From Mycolicibacillus trivialis (lineage in GTDB: Bacteria; Actinomycetota; Actinomycetes; Mycobacteriales; Mycobacteriaceae), in assembly GCF_002102395.1 (NCBI RefSeq), contig NZ_LQPZ01000050.1:1-56970 (forward strand): DNA of 56,970 bases, written 5' to 3'. The notes under the pieces are model-generated. The model did not search any database. It saw only the letters and a list, made by a program, of their open reading frames with translations, and was not told the DNA's origin. Positions 44,472 through 54,610 of the stretch are shown here, one piece after another (within the stretch, counting starts at the first letter, position 1; each line of letters begins with the position of its first letter). A program made the translations under genes and the position numbers.

Positions 44472-45653
44472 TCAGTCGGGCGCGCCGGTCACCACGCAGT
44501 AGGTCCGGGTATAGATGCTGGGCATGCACAGATTGCAGTGCGTACACGCGGAGTGCACGGCGGTTCCCTCGGCGGCGATCCGGTTGACCAGATCCGGTTC
44601 CGCCAGCAGGGCCCGGCCCATCGCCACGAAGTCGAACCCCTCCGCCATCGCCCGGTCCATGGTCGCCTTGCCGGTGATCCCGCCGAGCAGGATCAGTGGC
44701 AGCGACAACTCGGCCCGGAACAGCCGCGCCTCGCGCAGCAGGTAGGCGTCCCGGTAGGGATAGGAGCGCAGGAATCTGCCGCCCATCATCCGCATGCCCC
44801 AGCGCATCGGCGGTTTGAACACCTTCGCGAACTCCTTGACCGGGGCGTCCCCGCGGAACAGGTACATCGGGTTGACCAGCGAGCTGCCCGCGGTGAGTTC
44901 GATGGCGTCCAGTCCGCCGTCGTCCTGCAGCCACCGGGCCGTGGTCAGTGCCTCGTCGGTGTTGATGCCGCCGCGGACCCCGTCGGACATGTTGAGTTTC
45001 GCGGTCACCGCGATGGCGTCGCCGACCGCGCGGCGCACCGCCAGCACCACCCCGCGGGCGACCTTGGCGCGGTTCTCCAGTGAACCGCCGAACTCGTCGG
45101 TACGCCGGTTGATCAGCGGGCTCAGAAACGCGCTGGCCAGGTAATTGTGGCCCAGGTGGATCTCCACGGCGTCGAATCCGGCGTCGACGGCCAGCCGGGC
45201 GGCGTCGGCGTGGGCGGCCAGGACGGCGTCGATGTCGTCGCGGGTGGCGCGGCGGGCGAATTTCATCGCGATCGGGTTGAAGAACCGGATCGGGGCGAGC
45301 GCGGGCGCCTTGTTGGACCGGGAGTCGGCGACCGGGCCTGCATGCCCGATCTGGGCGCTGACCGCGGCGCCCTCGGCGTGGACGGCGTCGGTCAGCCGGC
45401 GCAGGCCGGGCAGGGCCTCCGGGCGCATCCACAACTGGCGGCCCTCGGTGCGTCCGCCGGGGGAGACCGCGCAATAGGCCACCGTGGTCATGCCGACCCC
45501 GCCGGCGGCGTGCACGCGATGGAACTCGATCAGGTCGTCGGTGACCAGCGCGTCGGGGGTGCGGCCTTCGAAGGTGGCCGCCTTGATGGTGCGGTTGCGC
45601 AGCGTCACCGGACCCAGCCGAGCGGGACTGAAAACCTCCGGGGCCGCAGTCAT
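44472..45653 (-). CDS. Old Yellow Enzyme family NADH:flavin oxidoreductase (Rv3359-like)
   Basis: This 393-residue FMN TIM-barrel protein has RNRTIKAATFEG at the N-terminal FMN site, QIGHAGPVADS, and HLGHNYLASAFLSPLINRRTDEFGGS with the active-site region. LLGGITGKATMDRA completes the phosphate site. The C-terminal end has four cysteines (CTHCNLC, then a fourth C at TYC), as in iron-sulfur members such as 2,4-dienoyl-CoA reductase, but no FAD domain follows. The natural substrate is unknown. It lies 47 bases from folD on the opposite strand, as Rv3359 does near folD in M. tuberculosis. Confidence 0.9.
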   Translation of the reverse strand: MTAAPEVFSPARLGPVTLRNRTIKAATFEGRTPDALVTDDLIEFHRVHAAGGVGMTTVAYCAVSPGGRTEGRQLWMRPEALPGLRRLTDAVHAEGAAVSAQIGHAGPVADSRSNKAPALAPIRFFNPIAMKFARRATRDDIDAVLAAHADAARLAVDAGFDAVEIHLGHNYLASAFLSPLINRRTDEFGGSLENRAKVARGVVLAVRRAVGDAIAVTAKLNMSDGVRGGINTDEALTTARWLQDDGGLDAIELTAGSSLVNPMYLFRGDAPVKEFAKVFKPPMRWGMRMMGGRFLRSYPYRDAYLLREARLFRAELSLPLILLGGITGKATMDRAMAEGFDFVAMGRALLAEPDLVNRIAAEGTAVHSACTHCNLCMPSIYTRTYCVVTGAPD

Positions 45654-45700
45654 GGGGCTAGCCTGCCACAGCCCCCGAGGTGCGATGCCAGAATGTGTCC

Positions 45701-46549
45701 ATGGGTGCGATCACGCTGGACGGTAAGGCGACACGCGCGGAGATCTTCACCGACCTGGAGAAGCGGGTCGCGGCGCTGACCGCGGCGGGCCGCACCCCGG
45801 GCCTGGGCACGGTGCTGGTCGGCGACGATCCCGGCTCGCACGCCTACGTCCGCGGCAAGCACAACGACTGCGCCAAGGTCGGAATCACCTCGATCCGCCG
45901 CGACCTGCCCGCCGACGTCAGCGCCGCCGAACTCAACGACACCATCGACGAACTCAACGCCAACCCGGAGTGCACCGGCTACATCGTCCAGCTGCCGCTG
46001 CCCAAGCACCTCGACGAGAACGCCGCCCTGGAGCGCGTCGACCCGGCCAAGGACGCCGACGGGCTGCACCCGACCAACCTGGGCCGGCTGGTGTTGGGCA
46101 CCCCGGCGCCGCTGCCGTGCACGCCGCGCGGCATCGTGCACCTGCTGCGCCGCTACGACATCGAGATCGCCGGCGCCCACGTGGTGGTCATCGGCCGCGG
46201 TGTGACGGTGGGCCGGCCGCTGGGCCTGCTGCTGACCCGTCGCTCGGAGAACGCCACGGTTACGTTGTGCCACACCGGAACCCGTGACCTGGCCGCGCTG
46301 ACCCGCCAGGCCGACATCGTGGTGGCCGGGGTCGGGGTGCCGCACATGCTCACCGCGGACATGGTGCGTCCGGGCGCGGCGGTCGTCGACGTCGGGGTCA
46401 GTCGCACCGACGACGGCCTGGTCGGCGACGTCCACCCCGACGTGTGGGAGGTGGCCGGGCACGTCTCACCCAACCCCGGCGGGGTGGGCCCGCTGACCCG
46501 GGCGTTCCTGCTCACCAACGTGGTGGAACTGGCCGAGGCCGCGCCGTGA
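45701..46549 (+). CDS. folD: Bifunctional methylenetetrahydrofolate dehydrogenase / methenyltetrahydrofolate cyclohydrolase FolD
   Basis: It interconverts 5,10-methylene- and 10-formyl-tetrahydrofolate with NADP+, supplying one-carbon units for purines, methionine and formyl-Met-tRNA. The 282-residue protein has the catalytic Lys53 in [17 protein letters not shown], the [14 protein letters not shown] substrate motif, and the NADP site [18 protein letters not shown]. Length matches mycobacterial FolD. The ATG at 45701 is the best start. Its stop overlaps the next membrane gene at GTGA (46546-46549). Confidence 0.96.
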   Translation: MGAITLDGKATRAEIFTDLEKRVAALTAAGRTPGLGTVLVGDDPGSHAYVRGKHNDCAKVGITSIRRDLPADVSAAELNDTIDELNANPECTGYIVQLPLPKHLDENAALERVDPAKDADGLHPTNLGRLVLGTPAPLPCTPRGIVHLLRRYDIEIAGAHVVVIGRGVTVGRPLGLLLTRRSENATVTLCHTGTRDLAALTRQADIVVAGVGVPHMLTADMVRPGAAVVDVGVSRTDDGLVGDVHPDVWEVAGHVSPNPGGVGPLTRAFLLTNVVELAEAAP

Positions 46550-46827
46550 CGATGCGCCGGGTGCTCGCGGCGCAGTGGCCGATCCTGTCGGTCGGGCTGG
46601 TGTTCGTCGCCGGTCTGGTGCTGGCCGGGGCGAACTACTGGCGCCGCGGCGCGCTGCTCATCGGTATCGGGGTGGCGGTCGCGGCGGCGCTGCGCCTGCT
46701 GCTCTCCGACGAACGGGCGGGGCTGCTGGTGGTGCGCGACAAGGGCCGCGATTTCGCCACGACCGCGCTGGTCGCCACCGCGATGGTCTACATCGCCTTC
46801 ACGATCGACCCGCTGGGCACCAGCTAG
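46546..46827 (+). CDS. DUF3017 family small membrane protein
   Basis: This 93-residue protein has three predicted transmembrane segments: [38 protein letters not shown] and [17 protein letters not shown], with a basic loop between. The GTG at 46546 overlaps the folD stop by 4 bases, so translation is coupled. An ATG at 46552 is an alternative. The family is found after folD in many actinobacteria, matching Rv3355c. It converges with the secreted protein gene with a 4-base overlap. Function is unknown. Confidence 0.88.
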   Translation: MTMRRVLAAQWPILSVGLVFVAGLVLAGANYWRRGALLIGIGVAVAAALRLLLSDERAGLLVVRDKGRDFATTALVATAMVYIAFTIDPLGTS

Positions 46828-47213
46828 CGGGGTGGCGGCATCCCCGGGATCAGCGGCAGGAACGGCAGATCGGGCATCGAGCCGTCGGCCAGCGACGCCA
46901 TCGTCGACGGGCAGTACATCGAGATCGCGATGCCGGTGAACATCCCGGCCAGCGCCGCCTGGATGCCGCCGCGCCCGGCGATGGTGGCCGCGGTGGACGC
47001 GGCGGTGGCGCCGGGTTTCTGCATCATCGGGCAGACGGACTGGCCCAGCCGCACGGCCTCGGCCGGGTCGTCGTAGCCGAGCCCGGCGTTGTCCAGGGCG
47101 TTGAGGAAGGTGTCGTCGAGCGGGTCGGCCTGCGCGGGGGCGGCCAACACGGTCGACGACAGCGCCGCCGCGGCGATCAGGGCGGCAGCCGACACCGGCG
47201 CGCGAAGAGTCAT
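46824..47213 (-). CDS. Secreted DUF732-type protein (Rv3354-like)
   Basis: This 129-residue exported protein has a signal peptide ending AQA-DP. The mature part begins DPLDDTFLNALDNAGLGYDDPAEAV and has two cysteines (SVCPMM and MYCPS) that likely form a disulfide. It is a DUF732 helical fold and is seen next to DUF3017 in M. tuberculosis (Rv3354). The C-terminus is Pro-rich. The ATG at 47213 was chosen over a GTG three codons upstream. Function is unknown. Confidence 0.87.
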   Translation of the reverse strand: MTLRAPVSAAALIAAAALSSTVLAAPAQADPLDDTFLNALDNAGLGYDDPAEAVRLGQSVCPMMQKPGATAASTAATIAGRGGIQAALAGMFTGIAISMYCPSTMASLADGSMPDLPFLPLIPGMPPPR

Positions 47214-47259
47214 GGGTGCCACAGTGACTTACCGCGGTGACGGTCGCACAACGGTCCGG

Positions 47260-48012
47260 TCACGATCCTGACTCGGGTCGGAGTGTCGCTCGCACTGCGA
47301 CGGTGATGTAGGGCAAGGCCAGCCCGGCCGCGTTGGCCAGTGCGGGATGGCTCGCCAGGAGTTCGCGCACCCGGTCGAGGGTGCGGGTGCGCACCTCGCT
47401 GGGCGAGGTGATGCAGTAACTGCGGGAGGCCACCAGGTCGATCAGCGCCTGTGGGGTGAGGTAGTTGGTCCACTCCACCTCGTGGCGCTCGATCGCACCG
47501 AACGGCGCGGGCAGCGCCACCCCGGCGTCGACGACGTCGCGGGCGTCCTCCCGGCCGATGATGGCGCCGAGTTCCTTGACCCAGCCCAGTCGTTCGTCGC
47601 GGGTATTCCACACCAGGCCGAGCCGGCCACCCGGCCGCAGCACCCGAACGACCTCCGCGGTCGCCCGCTGCGCATCGAACCAATGCCAGGCCTGCGCCAC
47701 CAGCACCGCGTCGACGCTGTTGTCCGGCAACGGGATCTGCTCGGCGGTACCGAGCAGCGCCGGGGTGTCGGGCAGGGCGCCGCTGAGCACCTCCAGCATC
47801 TCGGCGATCGGGTCAACGGCCACCACGTCCAGTCCGCGTTCGACGAGCCGGGTGGTGAGTTTTCCGGTTCCGGCGCCCAGGTCGAGCACGGTGCGGGCCC
47901 CGGCGGGCAGTAGCCAGTCGATCGCCTCCGGCGGGTACGACGGCCGGCCCCGCTCGTAGGCGGCGGCCTGCGCGCCGAACGACAGCGAACGATCGTGGCG
48001 GGTCCCGGTCAC
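47260..48012 (-). CDS. Class I SAM-dependent methyltransferase (Rv3342-like)
   Basis: This 250-residue UbiE-like methyltransferase has [12 protein letters not shown] as SAM motif [12 protein letters not shown] and [29 protein letters not shown] as motif III. It starts at GTG 48012 and overlaps the metX stop by 4 bases (GTGA), so it is translated in the metY-metX operon. The substrate is unknown, but its place in a methionine operon is suggestive. It corresponds to Rv3342. Confidence 0.9.
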   Translation of the reverse strand: MTGTRHDRSLSFGAQAAAYERGRPSYPPEAIDWLLPAGARTVLDLGAGTGKLTTRLVERGLDVVAVDPIAEMLEVLSGALPDTPALLGTAEQIPLPDNSVDAVLVAQAWHWFDAQRATAEVVRVLRPGGRLGLVWNTRDERLGWVKELGAIIGREDARDVVDAGVALPAPFGAIERHEVEWTNYLTPQALIDLVASRSYCITSPSEVRTRTLDRVRELLASHPALANAAGLALPYITVAVRATLRPESGS

Positions 48013-49148
48013 CGCTGCCGCACACCCCGCCGCTCGGCCAACGCCAGGGTCCGGCGGATCAGGCCGCCGACCGCCTCGGTCTCCAGCAGGAAGCTGTCAT
48101 GACCGCGGTCGGAGTCCAGCACGTCCAGCCCGTCACAGCCGGGCAGCAGATCGGCCAACTCCTGCTGCAGCCGCAGCGGGTAGAGCCGGTCGGAGGTGAT
48201 GCCGCCGACCACCGCGGGCACCGGACAGCCGCGCAGCGCCGCGGCCACCCCGCCCCGGCCGCGGCCGATGTCGTGGCTGGACAGCGCGTCGGTCAACGCG
48301 ACATAGCTGCCGGCGTCGAAGCGGGCCACCAGCTTGCCGCCCTGGTGTTCCAGGTAGCTTTGCACCGCGTAGCGGCCGCCGTGGGCGGGATCCTCGTTGC
48401 CCTGCCGGTCGTTGCCGAACCGCTCGTCGAGTTCGGCTTCGCCGCGGTAGGTCAGGTGCGCGATGCGCCGGGCGATGTCCAGCCCGGCGTCGGGGGTGCG
48501 GCCGGTGCCGTGATAGTCGCCGCCCTGCCAGTTCGGGTCGGCCTTGATCGCCGCGACCTGGGTGCTCTGGGTGCCGATCTGGTCGGCGGTGGCGCGGGCG
48601 CCGACCGCCAGCAGCAGCCCGGCCGACACCGTGTCCGGATGCCCGACCATCCACTCCAGTGCGCGCGCACCACCCATCGACCCGCCGATGACCGCGGCGA
48701 CCTCGGTGATGCCCAGTGCGGCCAGCGCCGCGAGGTCGGCGGCCACCTGGTCGCGGATGGTGGTGGCCGGGAACCGGGCGCCCCACGGTTCGCCGTCGCG
48801 GGCCAGTGAGGCCGGGCCGGTGGAGCCGCGGCAGCCGCCCAACGCGTTGGTCGCCACCACACACCAGCGGTCGGTGTCGATCGGTGCGCCGCTGCCGACC
48901 ACGTCGTCCCACCAGCCGGCGGTGGGGTGGCCCGGGCCGGCCGGGCCGGTGACGTGGGAGTCCCCGGTGAGGGCGTGCAGCACCATCACCACGTTGTCGC
49001 GGGCGGGGGAGAGCTCGCCCCACCGCTGCACGGCGATGCTGACGTCGTCGAGCACGGCACCGCTCTCCAGCCGCAGCGAGCCGATGTCGACCACGCCCAG
49101 CTCGCCCTGCGGCGGCAGGGTCTGGGTGGGTACTTCGGAGATCGTCAC
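48009..49148 (-). CDS. metX: Homoserine O-acetyltransferase MetX (MetA)
   Basis: It acetylates L-homoserine using acetyl-CoA, the first committed step of methionine synthesis by direct sulfhydrylation. The 379-residue alpha/beta-hydrolase-fold enzyme has the nucleophile in [11 protein letters not shown] (Ser157) and the Asp/His at the C-terminus ([10 protein letters not shown]). The GTG at 49148 was chosen because GAGGAG lies 7 bases upstream and it gives [12 protein letters not shown], as in M. tuberculosis MetA (379 residues). A farther-upstream TTG frame is open but unlikely. It follows metY by 11 bases. Confidence 0.95.
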   Translation of the reverse strand: MTISEVPTQTLPPQGELGVVDIGSLRLESGAVLDDVSIAVQRWGELSPARDNVVMVLHALTGDSHVTGPAGPGHPTAGWWDDVVGSGAPIDTDRWCVVATNALGGCRGSTGPASLARDGEPWGARFPATTIRDQVAADLAALAALGITEVAAVIGGSMGGARALEWMVGHPDTVSAGLLLAVGARATADQIGTQSTQVAAIKADPNWQGGDYHGTGRTPDAGLDIARRIAHLTYRGEAELDERFGNDRQGNEDPAHGGRYAVQSYLEHQGGKLVARFDAGSYVALTDALSSHDIGRGRGGVAAALRGCPVPAVVGGITSDRLYPLRLQQELADLLPGCDGLDVLDSDRGHDSFLLETEAVGGLIRRTLALAERRGVRQR

Positions 49149-49159
49149 CCGCGGTCTCC

Positions 49160-50485
49160 TCAACGGGCGGCCACCGCGGCGGCCGCGGCGAATCCGCGCT
49201 CCAGGTCGGCCAGGATGTCGTCGATGCCCTCGATGCCCACGGCCAACCGCACCAGGCCGGGGCTGACCCCGCTGGCCAGCCGCTCCTCGGGGGTGAGCTG
49301 GGCGTGGGTGGTCGACGCGGGGTGGATCACCAGCGAGCGCACGTCACCGATGTTGGCGACGTGGCTGTGCAGGGTGAGCGCGTTGACGAAGGCGCTGCCG
49401 GCCTCGACCCCGCCGGCCAGCTCGAAGGAGAGCACCGCGCCGGTGCCCTTGGGCGCCAGTTTGCGGCCCAGGTCGTACCATGGGGAGTCGGGAAGCCCGG
49501 CGTAGTTGACCGCCAGCACGTCCTCGCGGGCGGACAGGAACTCCGCGACCTGCTGGGCGTTGCTGACGTGACGTTCCATCCGCAGGCTCAGCGTCTCGAC
49601 GCCCTGCGCGATGAGGAAGGCGTTGAACGGCGACGGCGCCGAGCCGTAGTCGCGCAGCAGTTGCACGCGGGCCTTCAACGCGAACGCCGGGGCACCCAGG
49701 TCGGCGTAGACCACGCCGTTGTAGCTGGGGTCGGGGGTGGTGAACCCGGGGTGGCGGCCCTGCGTCCAGTCGAAGTTGCCGCCGTCGACGAGGATCCCGG
49801 CGATGGTGGTGCCGTGCCCGCCGAGGTACTTGGTGGCCGAGTGCACCACGATGTCGGCGCCGTGCTCGATCGGGCGCAGCAGGTACGGGGTGGCGATGGT
49901 GTTGTCGACGATCAGCGGCACGCCGTTGTCGTGGGCCACCGCTGAGACACCCGGGATGTCGAGCACGTCGATCTTCGGGTTGGAGATCGTCTCGGCGAAC
50001 AGTGCCTTGGTGTTGGGCCGGATCGCGGCGCGCCAGGACTCCAGGTCGTCGGGGTCCTCGACGAAGGTGAACTCGATGCCCACCTTCTGCAGCGTGTGGT
50101 GGAACAGGTTGTGGGTGCCGCCGTAGAGGCGCGGGCTGGACACGATGTGGTCGCCGGCGCCGGCGAGGTTGAGGATCGCGAAGTTACTGGCCGCCTGCCC
50201 GGCGGACAGCATCAGCCCGGCCACCCCGCCCTCGAGGGCGGCGACGCGCTTCTCGACCACGTCGGTGGTCGGGTTCATGATCCGGGTGTAGATGTTGCCG
50301 GGCACCTCCAGGCCGAACAGCGCCGCGGCGTGGGTGGTGTCGTCGAAGGTGTAGGAGGTGGTCTGATAGATCGGCAGGGCGCGGGCGTTGGTGACCGGGT
50401 CGGGGCTCTGTCCGGCGTGGACCTGCTTGGTCTCGAACGACCAGTGCGCGGTGGGGTCCGGATCGTTGGGGGTCTCGGAACTCAT
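49160..50485 (-). CDS. metY: O-acetylhomoserine sulfhydrylase MetY (MetC of M. tuberculosis)
   Basis: This 441-residue PLP enzyme converts O-acetylhomoserine plus sulfide to homocysteine. PLP lysine K219 is in [12 protein letters not shown]. The N-terminal [10 protein letters not shown] and [13 protein letters not shown] motifs are typical of the Cys/Met metabolism PLP family. The ATG at 50485 begins [15 protein letters not shown]. The SAM riboswitch upstream controls transcription or translation of the operon metY-metX-methyltransferase. Corresponds to Rv3340. Confidence 0.95.
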   Translation of the reverse strand: MSSETPNDPDPTAHWSFETKQVHAGQSPDPVTNARALPIYQTTSYTFDDTTHAAALFGLEVPGNIYTRIMNPTTDVVEKRVAALEGGVAGLMLSAGQAASNFAILNLAGAGDHIVSSPRLYGGTHNLFHHTLQKVGIEFTFVEDPDDLESWRAAIRPNTKALFAETISNPKIDVLDIPGVSAVAHDNGVPLIVDNTIATPYLLRPIEHGADIVVHSATKYLGGHGTTIAGILVDGGNFDWTQGRHPGFTTPDPSYNGVVYADLGAPAFALKARVQLLRDYGSAPSPFNAFLIAQGVETLSLRMERHVSNAQQVAEFLSAREDVLAVNYAGLPDSPWYDLGRKLAPKGTGAVLSFELAGGVEAGSAFVNALTLHSHVANIGDVRSLVIHPASTTHAQLTPEERLASGVSPGLVRLAVGIEGIDDILADLERGFAAAAAVAAR

Positions 50486-50943
50486 CTCGCTGGCTGCTTT
50501 CTGTTCGGGTGGCGATGGGTGCGGTAGGCCGATGGTTGCGACCGACTGACGGTGCGGAGACCGGCGGTCACGGTTCAGTGGCTACAACACATCGCGGACC
50601 AGCCCCGATTGGCATGCATCAGGCTCCCCTGTCTGCTCTGGGGGCCCGTCGTTTGCGGACCCGCGCTTGCCGCGTAGCCGGTTTCGGCCACTCAACCTGG
50701 TCATCACCCGGGGCACCCCACCGCGGTTGGAGGGTTGCCGGCCAGCAAGCCGGGGCTTGACGCTGGCGCTCATGACCAGACGCCAGCCTATCGCACCCCC
50801 GAATGCTCCGCCACCTGCCGCGTGCGGAGGCGAACCCGCCGGAAGGGCACGGTGCGGTTGCGGGATACTGACGGGCAGTGCCAACCACACAGTGACATGC
50901 GGGCCCCCGCAGAATTGACCGATCGCGACGCTGGGAGACGACG
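50486..50943. other. Divergent leader region between metY and icd2
   Basis: No gene is supported here. On the minus strand it contains the SAM riboswitch (50656-50780) and about 170 bases of leader to metY. On the plus strand 50781-50943 contains the promoter region of icd2, with GGGAGACGACG before its ATG. Nothing else is recognised. Confidence 0.6.
50656..50780 (-). ncRNA. SAM riboswitch (SAM-I/SAM-IV clan, probably SAM-IV)
   Basis: Reading the minus strand, the segment opens GGTCATGAGCGCCAGCG, then the conserved CCCCGGCTTGCTGGCCGG stem and CAACCCTCC core. After this come GGTGGGGTGCCCCGGGTGATGACC, with the 5' arm GGTCAT (50777-50772) paired to ATGACC (50704-50699). This matches the conserved SAM-binding core, and actinobacterial metY genes usually carry the SAM-IV class. 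The 3' extension with a further stem (GGCCGAAACCGGCT) supports SAM-IV. High SAM should switch the methionine operon off. Confidence 0.88.
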
Positions 50944-53184
50944 ATGAGCGCCGAGCAGCCAACCATCATCTACACGCTGACCGACGAGGCGCCGCTGCTG
51001 GCGACCCACGCGTTCCTGCCGATCGTGCGTGCGTTCGCCGACCCGGCCGGCATCAAGGTCGAGACCGCCGACATCTCGCTGGCGGCGCGCATCCTGGCCC
51101 AGTTCCCCGACTACCTGACCAAAGACCAGCAGGTCCCCGACACCCTCAGCGAACTCGGCCGGCTCACCCACGAGCCGGACACCAACATCATCAAGCTGCC
51201 CAACATCAGCGCCTCGATGCCGCAGCTGCACGCCGCGATCCGCGAACTGCAGGGCAAGGGCTACCGGATCCCGGATTTCCCGGACAACCCGCAGACCGAC
51301 GAGGACCGCAAGATCCGCGACCGCTACGCCAACGTTCTGGGCAGCGCGGTCAACCCGGTGCTGCGGCAGGGCAACTCTGACCGGCGGGCGCCCAAGGCGG
51401 TCAAGGAATACGCCCGTAAGCACCCGCACAGCATGGGTGAGTGGTCGATGGCGTCGCGCACCCACGTCGCACACATGCGTCACGGTGATTTCTACGACAG
51501 CGAGAAGTCGATGACGCTGGATCGCGACCGCGACGTGAAGATGGAGCTGCAGACCGCGAGCGGTGAGACGATCGTGCTCAAGCCGAAGGTGTCCCTGCTC
51601 GAAGGTGACGTCATCGACTCGATGTTCATGAGCATCCACGCGCTGCGTGACTTCTACGAAGAGCAGATGGAGGACGCTCGCAAGACCGGCGTGATGTTCT
51701 CGCTGCACGTCAAGGCGACCATGATGAAGGTGTCGCATCCGATCGTGTTCGGTCACGCGGTGCGGGTGTTCTACAAGGACGCGTTCGCCAAGCACGGCAA
51801 GCTTTTCGACGAACTCGGCATCAACGTCAACAACGGCATGGTCGACCTCTACGACAAGATCGAGTCGCTGCCCGGATCCCAGCGCGACGAGATCATCGAG
51901 GACCTGCACGCCTGCCATGAGCACCGGCCCGAGCTGGCGATGGTTGACTCCGCGCAGGGCATCACCAACTTCCACTCCCCGAGCGACGTCATCGTCGACG
52001 CGTCGATGCCGGCGATGATCCGCGCCGGCGGCAAGATGTACGGCGCCGACGGGCGGCAGAAGGACACCAAGGCGGTCAACCCGGAGTCAACGTTCGCCCG
52101 GATCTACCAGGAGATCATCAACTTCTGTAAGACCAACGGGCAGTTCGACCCGGCCACGATGGGCACCGTCCCCAACGTGGGGCTGATGGCTCAGCAAGCC
52201 GAGGAATACGGCTCGCACGACAAGACTTTCGAGATCCCGCAGGGCGGTGTCGCCAACATCGTCGACCTCGACACCGGAGAGGTGCTACTGACCCAGAACG
52301 TCGAGGCCGGGGACATCTGGCGGATGTGCATCGTCCACGACGCCCCGATCCGCGACTGGGTCAAGTTGGCGGTCACCCGTGCCCGGCTGTCGGGGATGCC
52401 GGTGCTGTTCTGGCTCGACCCCTACCGACCGCACGAGAACGAGCTGATCAAGAAGGTCACCACCTACCTGAAGGACCACGACACCGAGGGCCTGGACATC
52501 CAGATCATGTCTCAGGTGCGCTCCATGCGTTACACGCTGGAGCGGCTGATCCGTGGGCTCGACACCATCGCGGCGACCGGAAACATCCTGCGCGACTACC
52601 TCACCGACCTGTTCCCGATCCTGGAGTTGGGCACCAGCGCCAAGATGCTCTCGATCGTTCCACTGATGGCCGGGGGCGGGTTGTACGAAACCGGTGCAGG
52701 CGGTTCGGCGCCCAAGCACGTCAAGCAGCTGGTGGAAGAGAACCACCTGCGCTGGGATTCCCTCGGGGAGTTCCTCGCACTCGGTGCCAGCCTCGACGAC
52801 ATGGGTATCAAAACCGGCAACCAGCGGGCCAAGATCCTGGCCACCACCCTCGACGACGCGATCGGCGAGTTGCTGGACAACGACAAGAGCCCGTCGCGCA
52901 AGACCGGTGAACTCGACAACCGGGGCAGCCAGTTCTACCTGGCCCTGTATTGGGCACGCAAGCTCGCCGAGCAGGACGAAGACGAGGACCTGCGCAAGCA
53001 CTTCGCCGAGATCGCCGAGAAGTTGGGTGCGCAGGAGGAGACCATCGTCGCCGAACTCAATGGCGTGCAGGGCAACCCGGTCGACATCGACGGCTATTAC
53101 TACTCCGACCGGGAGAAGACCACCGCGGTGATGCGGCCCAGCAAGACCCTCAACGAGATCGTGGGCTCCGCGCGCCTCTTATAG
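50944..53184 (+). CDS. icd2: Monomeric NADP-dependent isocitrate dehydrogenase Icd2
   Basis: This 746-residue protein has the length of the monomeric IDH family, which is unrelated in length to the dimeric form. It begins [25 protein letters not shown] and has a NADP/isocitrate region with NAYRLPQ-like replacements and the segment [13 protein letters not shown]. It oxidatively decarboxylates isocitrate to 2-oxoglutarate in the TCA cycle. The ATG at 50944 has GGGAGACG upstream. It is followed after 88 bases by the dimeric icd1 gene, so both isoforms are encoded in tandem here. In M. tuberculosis the two genes lie at separate loci (Rv0066c and Rv3339c). Confidence 0.95.
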   Translation: MSAEQPTIIYTLTDEAPLLATHAFLPIVRAFADPAGIKVETADISLAARILAQFPDYLTKDQQVPDTLSELGRLTHEPDTNIIKLPNISASMPQLHAAIRELQGKGYRIPDFPDNPQTDEDRKIRDRYANVLGSAVNPVLRQGNSDRRAPKAVKEYARKHPHSMGEWSMASRTHVAHMRHGDFYDSEKSMTLDRDRDVKMELQTASGETIVLKPKVSLLEGDVIDSMFMSIHALRDFYEEQMEDARKTGVMFSLHVKATMMKVSHPIVFGHAVRVFYKDAFAKHGKLFDELGINVNNGMVDLYDKIESLPGSQRDEIIEDLHACHEHRPELAMVDSAQGITNFHSPSDVIVDASMPAMIRAGGKMYGADGRQKDTKAVNPESTFARIYQEIINFCKTNGQFDPATMGTVPNVGLMAQQAEEYGSHDKTFEIPQGGVANIVDLDTGEVLLTQNVEAGDIWRMCIVHDAPIRDWVKLAVTRARLSGMPVLFWLDPYRPHENELIKKVTTYLKDHDTEGLDIQIMSQVRSMRYTLERLIRGLDTIAATGNILRDYLTDLFPILELGTSAKMLSIVPLMAGGGLYETGAGGSAPKHVKQLVEENHLRWDSLGEFLALGASLDDMGIKTGNQRAKILATTLDDAIGELLDNDKSPSRKTGELDNRGSQFYLALYWARKLAEQDEDEDLRKHFAEIAEKLGAQEETIVAELNGVQGNPVDIDGYYYSDREKTTAVMRPSKTLNEIVGSARLL

Positions 53185-53272
53185 GGTTGGCTCACGGGTG
53201 ATCGCCCGTGACGCCTTGCGCCGCGCCGCGGCGGCAGGGCACCAGGAGCCGGCCCCGGAGGAGGCGCGTCGC

Positions 53273-54505
53273 ATGTCCCGCCAAGCCAAGACCAAAGTCC
53301 AGGGCACGGTCGTCGAACTCGACGGGGACGAGATGACCCGGGTCATCTGGAAGTTCATCAAGGACATGCTGATCTTCCCGTACCTGGACATCGACCTCGA
53401 CTACTACGACCTGGGCATCGAGCACCGCGACGCGACCGACGACCAGGTGACCGTCGACGCGGCCCGGGCGATCAAGGAGCACGGCGTCGGCGTCAAATGC
53501 GCCACCATCACCCCGGATCGGGCGCGGGTGGAGGAGTTCGGGCTGAAGAAGATGTGGAAGTCCCCGAACGGGACGATCCGCAACATCCTGGGCGGCACCA
53601 TCTTCCGCGCTCCGATCGTCATCAACAACATTCCGCGGTTGGTGCCCGGCTGGAGCAAGCCGATCGTCATCGCCCGGCACGCGTTCGGCGACCAGTACCG
53701 GGCCACCGACGCCCAGATCGACCGGCCCGGCACCGTCACGTTGACCTTCACCCCCGACGACGGCAGCGAGCCGATCGTGCACGAAGTGGTCCGGATGCCC
53801 GAGCACGGCGGGGTGATCATGGGCATGTACAACTTCACCGACTCGATCCGGGACTTCGCCCGCGCGGTGTTCACCTATGCGCTCGACGTCAAATATCCGG
53901 TCTACCTGTCGACGAAGAACACCATCCTGCAGGCCTACGACGGCATGTTCAAAGACGAGTTCCAGAACATCTTCGACGACGAATTCAAAGCCGACTTCGA
54001 CGCCGCCGGCCTGCACTACGAGCACCGACTCATCGACGACATGGTCGCGCAGTCCCTCAAGTGGGAGGGCGGCTACGTCTGGGCGGCCAAGAACTACGAC
54101 GGGGACGTGCAGTCCGACATCGTCGCCCAGGGCTACGGCTCACTCGGGCTGATGACCTCGGTGCTGATGACCGCCGACGGCAAGACCGTGGAGTCCGAAG
54201 CCGCGCACGGCACCGTGACCCGCCACTTCCGGCTGCACCAGGCCGGCAAGCCGACCTCCACCAACCCGATCGCCTCGATCTTCGCCTGGACCCGCGGGCT
54301 CGAGCACCGCGGCAAGCTGGACGACACCCCCGAGGTGATCGGGTTCGCGAAGAAACTCGAACAGGCGGTCATCGGCACGGTCGAGGGCGGCCGGATGACC
54401 AAGGACCTGGCGTTGCTGATCGGCCCGGACCAGAAATGGCAGACCAGCGAGGAATTCCTCGACGCCATCGCCGAGAACCTGGAAAAGACGCTCGCCGAGA
54501 GCTGA
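53273..54505 (+). CDS. icd1: Dimeric NADP-dependent isocitrate dehydrogenase Icd1
   Basis: This 410-residue protein is of the eukaryote-like dimeric IDH subfamily (M. tuberculosis Icd1 is 409 residues). It has [17 protein letters not shown], the substrate-site [13 protein letters not shown], and the metal-binding [24 protein letters not shown] region with HGTVTRH for NADP. The ATG at 53273 was chosen because GGAGGAGG lies upstream, giving [11 protein letters not shown]. The frame opens earlier at 53198 but that segment reads as intergenic. It catalyses the same reaction as Icd2, and the duplication raises the question of which isoform dominates and when. Confidence 0.95.
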   Translation: MSRQAKTKVQGTVVELDGDEMTRVIWKFIKDMLIFPYLDIDLDYYDLGIEHRDATDDQVTVDAARAIKEHGVGVKCATITPDRARVEEFGLKKMWKSPNGTIRNILGGTIFRAPIVINNIPRLVPGWSKPIVIARHAFGDQYRATDAQIDRPGTVTLTFTPDDGSEPIVHEVVRMPEHGGVIMGMYNFTDSIRDFARAVFTYALDVKYPVYLSTKNTILQAYDGMFKDEFQNIFDDEFKADFDAAGLHYEHRLIDDMVAQSLKWEGGYVWAAKNYDGDVQSDIVAQGYGSLGLMTSVLMTADGKTVESEAAHGTVTRHFRLHQAGKPTSTNPIASIFAWTRGLEHRGKLDDTPEVIGFAKKLEQAVIGTVEGGRMTKDLALLIGPDQKWQTSEEFLDAIAENLEKTLAES

Positions 54506-54610
54506 TCCCGGCCGTGCCGGCACCGAGCGCGCACAGGCTGCGATGGTTCGACGATTTGTTCGCTGTGATTACACGTTGGGCGCGCGCCGGGCAGGCGGTG
54601 CGGGGCGCGG

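Noticed and set aside
41775..45083. A 1100-residue open frame on the plus strand.
   Set aside because: It is fully antisense to the FHA-ABC exporter and the Old Yellow Enzyme gene and is rich in Arg/Gly/His/Gln, typical of antisense frames in such DNA.
54560..54590. GATTACACGT shared by 39331 and 54567 as a repeat family.
   Set aside because: The match is only about 10 bases with differing flanks and no inverted structure.
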